Shown one piece after another: positions 5,938 to 7,340 of a stretch of 7,340 nt of DNA. The position numbers and the translations under genes are program-made. The notes beneath the pieces are model-generated. The model searched no databases. It was given only the letters and a program-made list of their open reading frames with translations, and had not been told where the DNA came from. Origin of the DNA: an uncultured Oxalobacteraceae bacterium (GTDB taxonomy: Bacteria > Pseudomonadota > Gammaproteobacteria > Burkholderiales > Burkholderiaceae); the NCBI GenBank assembly GCA_946479255.1, contig CAMLFK010000250.1, positions 1 through 7,340 on the forward strand, written 5' to 3'. Each line of letters starts with the position of its first letter. Within the stretch, counting starts at the first letter, position 1.

Positions 5938-6387
5938 TTAGAGCCGCTTGCCGAGGCAGATCGCGTCACTGCGGCCGATGTATTTGCCGAAGTTGGCAAT
6001 CTCACGATAGCCGTGCTTCAGATAGAAACTGAAAGCACGGGTATTTACGCGCCGCGTCTCCAGCCACAGCTCGCGATAACCGAACTCCCTGGCTTCATTT
6101 TCAATATGCGCCAGCAGCGCCGCACCTACTCCACCGGAGCCAGGGCGCGCATACATGCGCTTGACCTCGGCCACATCGCCTTCGAGCGGGCGCAGCGCGC
6201 CGCAACCGAGCAATTCGCCATCGCCGGCACGCGCCACCACGAACAGCGACCTGGCCACCCGCGCATCCGCCGCCGAAAACGAAGCCTTGCCGCTGTCGCC
6301 GGTGATCCCGGCCAGCGCCGCGGACAGCTCCTCCACCAGCACATGCGCGTCAGGGTGCTCCGGGTCGCAGGCGGCGATCGCGATCAT
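5938..6387 (-). CDS. GNAT-family N-acetyltransferase
   Basis: This 149-aa protein should transfer an acetyl group from acetyl-CoA to an amine; the substrate cannot be told from the sequence. Acetyl-CoA-binding motif A is at residues 74-99, with AEVKRMYARPGSGGVGAALL containing the pyrophosphate-loop RPGSGGVGAA. Motif B follows as YRELWLETRRVNTRAFSFY, and FYLKHGYREI (121-130) is the usual terminal strand-helix signature. The length is typical of a single GNAT domain. The ATG at 6387 starts 3 bp after the tex stop codon and has no good ribosome site of its own, so it probably depends on translation of tex. It ends just before a strong palindrome. Confidence 0.93.
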   Translation of the reverse strand: MIAIAACDPEHPDAHVLVEELSAALAGITGDSGKASFSAADARVARSLFVVARAGDGELLGCGALRPLEGDVAEVKRMYARPGSGGVGAALLAHIENEAREFGYRELWLETRRVNTRAFSFYLKHGYREIANFGKYIGRSDAICLGKRL

Positions 6388-6390
6388 GCC

Positions 6391-7340
6391 TTAGCCGCGC
6401 AGCTTGGCAAACGCCGCCGCCATGCTGCCGCCCGGGGCCGGAGCACGGTCCTGCTTTTGCTGTTGCTGGGCCATTCGCTTGCCGTCGTTGCGGTCGGCGC
6501 GCTGCTCGGGACGGGAGCCCGGCTGCGGCGCGCTGTCCGTCAGGCGCATGGTCAGGGCGATCCGCTTGCGCTTCTCGTCCACTTCCAGCACCTTGACCTT
6601 GACCACCTGGCCGGCCTTGACCACCGTATGCGGATCCTTCACGAAGGTGTTCGACAGCGCCGAGATATGCACCAGCCCATCCTGGTGCACGCCGATGTCG
6701 ACAAAAGCGCCGAAGGCTGCGACGTTGGTCACCACGCCTTCGAGGATCATGTCCGGACGCAGGTCGCGGATCTCTTCCACGCCTTCCTTGAAGGTCGCGG
6801 TGGTGAACTCGGGCCGCGGATCGCGCCCCGGCTTTTCCAGCTCCTTGAGGATGTCGCTAATGGTCGGCACGCCGAACTTGTCATCGGCATAGCGCGCCGG
6901 GTTCAGGGTTTTGAGCAGCTTGCCGTCGCCGATCACCGCCTTCATGTCTTTCTTGATGTCGGCCAGGATCTTCTCGACCAGCGGATACGATTCAGGGTGC
7001 ACCGCCGAGGCGTCGAGCGGATTGGCGCCGCCCATCACGCGCAAAAAGCCGGCCGCCTGCTCAAAGGTCTTGTCGCCCAGGCGCGGCACCGCGCGCAGGT
7101 CCGAGCGCGAGGAAAAAGCGCCTTTGGCGTCGCGGTAGGTGACGATGGCCTGCGCCACGCTGGAGGACAAGCCCGACACCCGCGCCAGCAGCGGCGCCGA
7201 GGCGGTGTTCACATCCACCCCGACCGCATTGACGCAGTCCTCGACGACGGCGTCGAGCGAGCGGGCGAGCTGGGTCTGGCTGACGTCGTGCTGGTACTGG
7301 CCCACGCCGATCGACTTGGGATCGATCTTGACCAGTTCGG
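6391..7340 (-). CDS. tex: RNA-binding transcription accessory protein Tex, C-terminal part (partial)
   Basis: The C-terminal 315 codons of Tex, a cytoplasmic nucleic-acid-binding protein related to Spt6, enter from the right edge (complete codons from 7338; the family is about 770-790 aa). The fragment opens with [19 protein letters not shown], the conserved segment at the end of the YqgF-like domain. Helix-hairpin-helix segments follow (fragment residues about 41-101, including [17 protein letters not shown] and [20 protein letters not shown]). The linking HhH/helical region leads to an S1 RNA-binding domain (about 198-266, with [19 protein letters not shown] and LVHIS). A charged, Gln-rich low-complexity tail ends in [15 protein letters not shown] at 7305 lies inside this conserved region and is not the start. 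The stop codon is 3 bp from the acetyltransferase gene, indicating a shared transcript. Confidence 0.96.
   Translation of the reverse strand, partial: ELVKIDPKSIGVGQYQHDVSQTQLARSLDAVVEDCVNAVGVDVNTASAPLLARVSGLSSSVAQAIVTYRDAKGAFSSRSDLRAVPRLGDKTFEQAAGFLRVMGGANPLDASAVHPESYPLVEKILADIKKDMKAVIGDGKLLKTLNPARYADDKFGVPTISDILKELEKPGRDPRPEFTTATFKEGVEEIRDLRPDMILEGVVTNVAAFGAFVDIGVHQDGLVHISALSNTFVKDPHTVVKAGQVVKVKVLEVDEKRKRIALTMRLTDSAPQPGSRPEQRADRNDGKRMAQQQQKQDRAPAPGGSMAAAFAKLRG

Noticed and set aside
7303..7305. GTG as the start of a 304-aa protein
   Set aside because: The frame continues upstream to the window edge through the conserved Tex segment [11 protein letters not shown], so the gene is truncated by the window, not short.

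Overview
The window looks like an ordinary chromosomal stretch of a GC-rich betaproteobacterium, most likely Burkholderiales and probably Oxalobacteraceae (Massilia, Duganella or Janthinobacterium type). That placement comes from remembered gene content and protein character, not from a search. I see no phage, transposon, CRISPR, tRNA or rRNA signature.

Left region (1-3793): on the minus strand, in transcription order, lie a MerR-family regulator resembling LiuR (2615 to 2217), isovaleryl-CoA dehydrogenase (2129 to 945) and the N-terminal half of the isocitrate dehydrogenase kinase/phosphatase AceK (908, running off the left edge). A metallo-beta-lactamase-fold hydrolase (2741-3793) is divergent from the regulator. 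Two nearly identical 16-bp imperfect palindromes (15 of 16 bases the same when read in the same orientation) lie in front of the dehydrogenase (2176-2191) and in the regulator/hydrolase divergent gap (2669-2684). They are best read as LiuR operators. The layout suggests a small leucine/isovalerate circuit that also takes in the hydrolase and, through a 36-bp gap without a visible terminator, the glyoxylate-shunt switch AceK.

Middle region (3794-4898): this part is visibly less GC-rich. It holds a 134-aa helix-turn-helix protein with no Shine-Dalgarno, a 56-aa basic protein of unknown function with a good Shine-Dalgarno, and intergenic inverted repeats. It is the least explained part of the window.

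Right region (4899-7340): all genes are on the minus strand. The C-terminal part of the RNA-binding protein Tex (entering from the right edge) is followed after 3 bp by a GNAT acetyltransferase. A strong REP-like palindrome comes next, then monothiol glutaredoxin GrxD, and 5 bp later flavin prenyltransferase UbiX. These are housekeeping genes. UbiX makes the prenylated FMN used by UbiD in ubiquinone synthesis, and GrxD handles Fe-S cluster trafficking.

I found no convincing new biological system. The points most worth checking are the LiuR operator pair with its possible inclusion of aceK and the hydrolase, and the 56-aa protein behind a long, hairpin-bearing leader.
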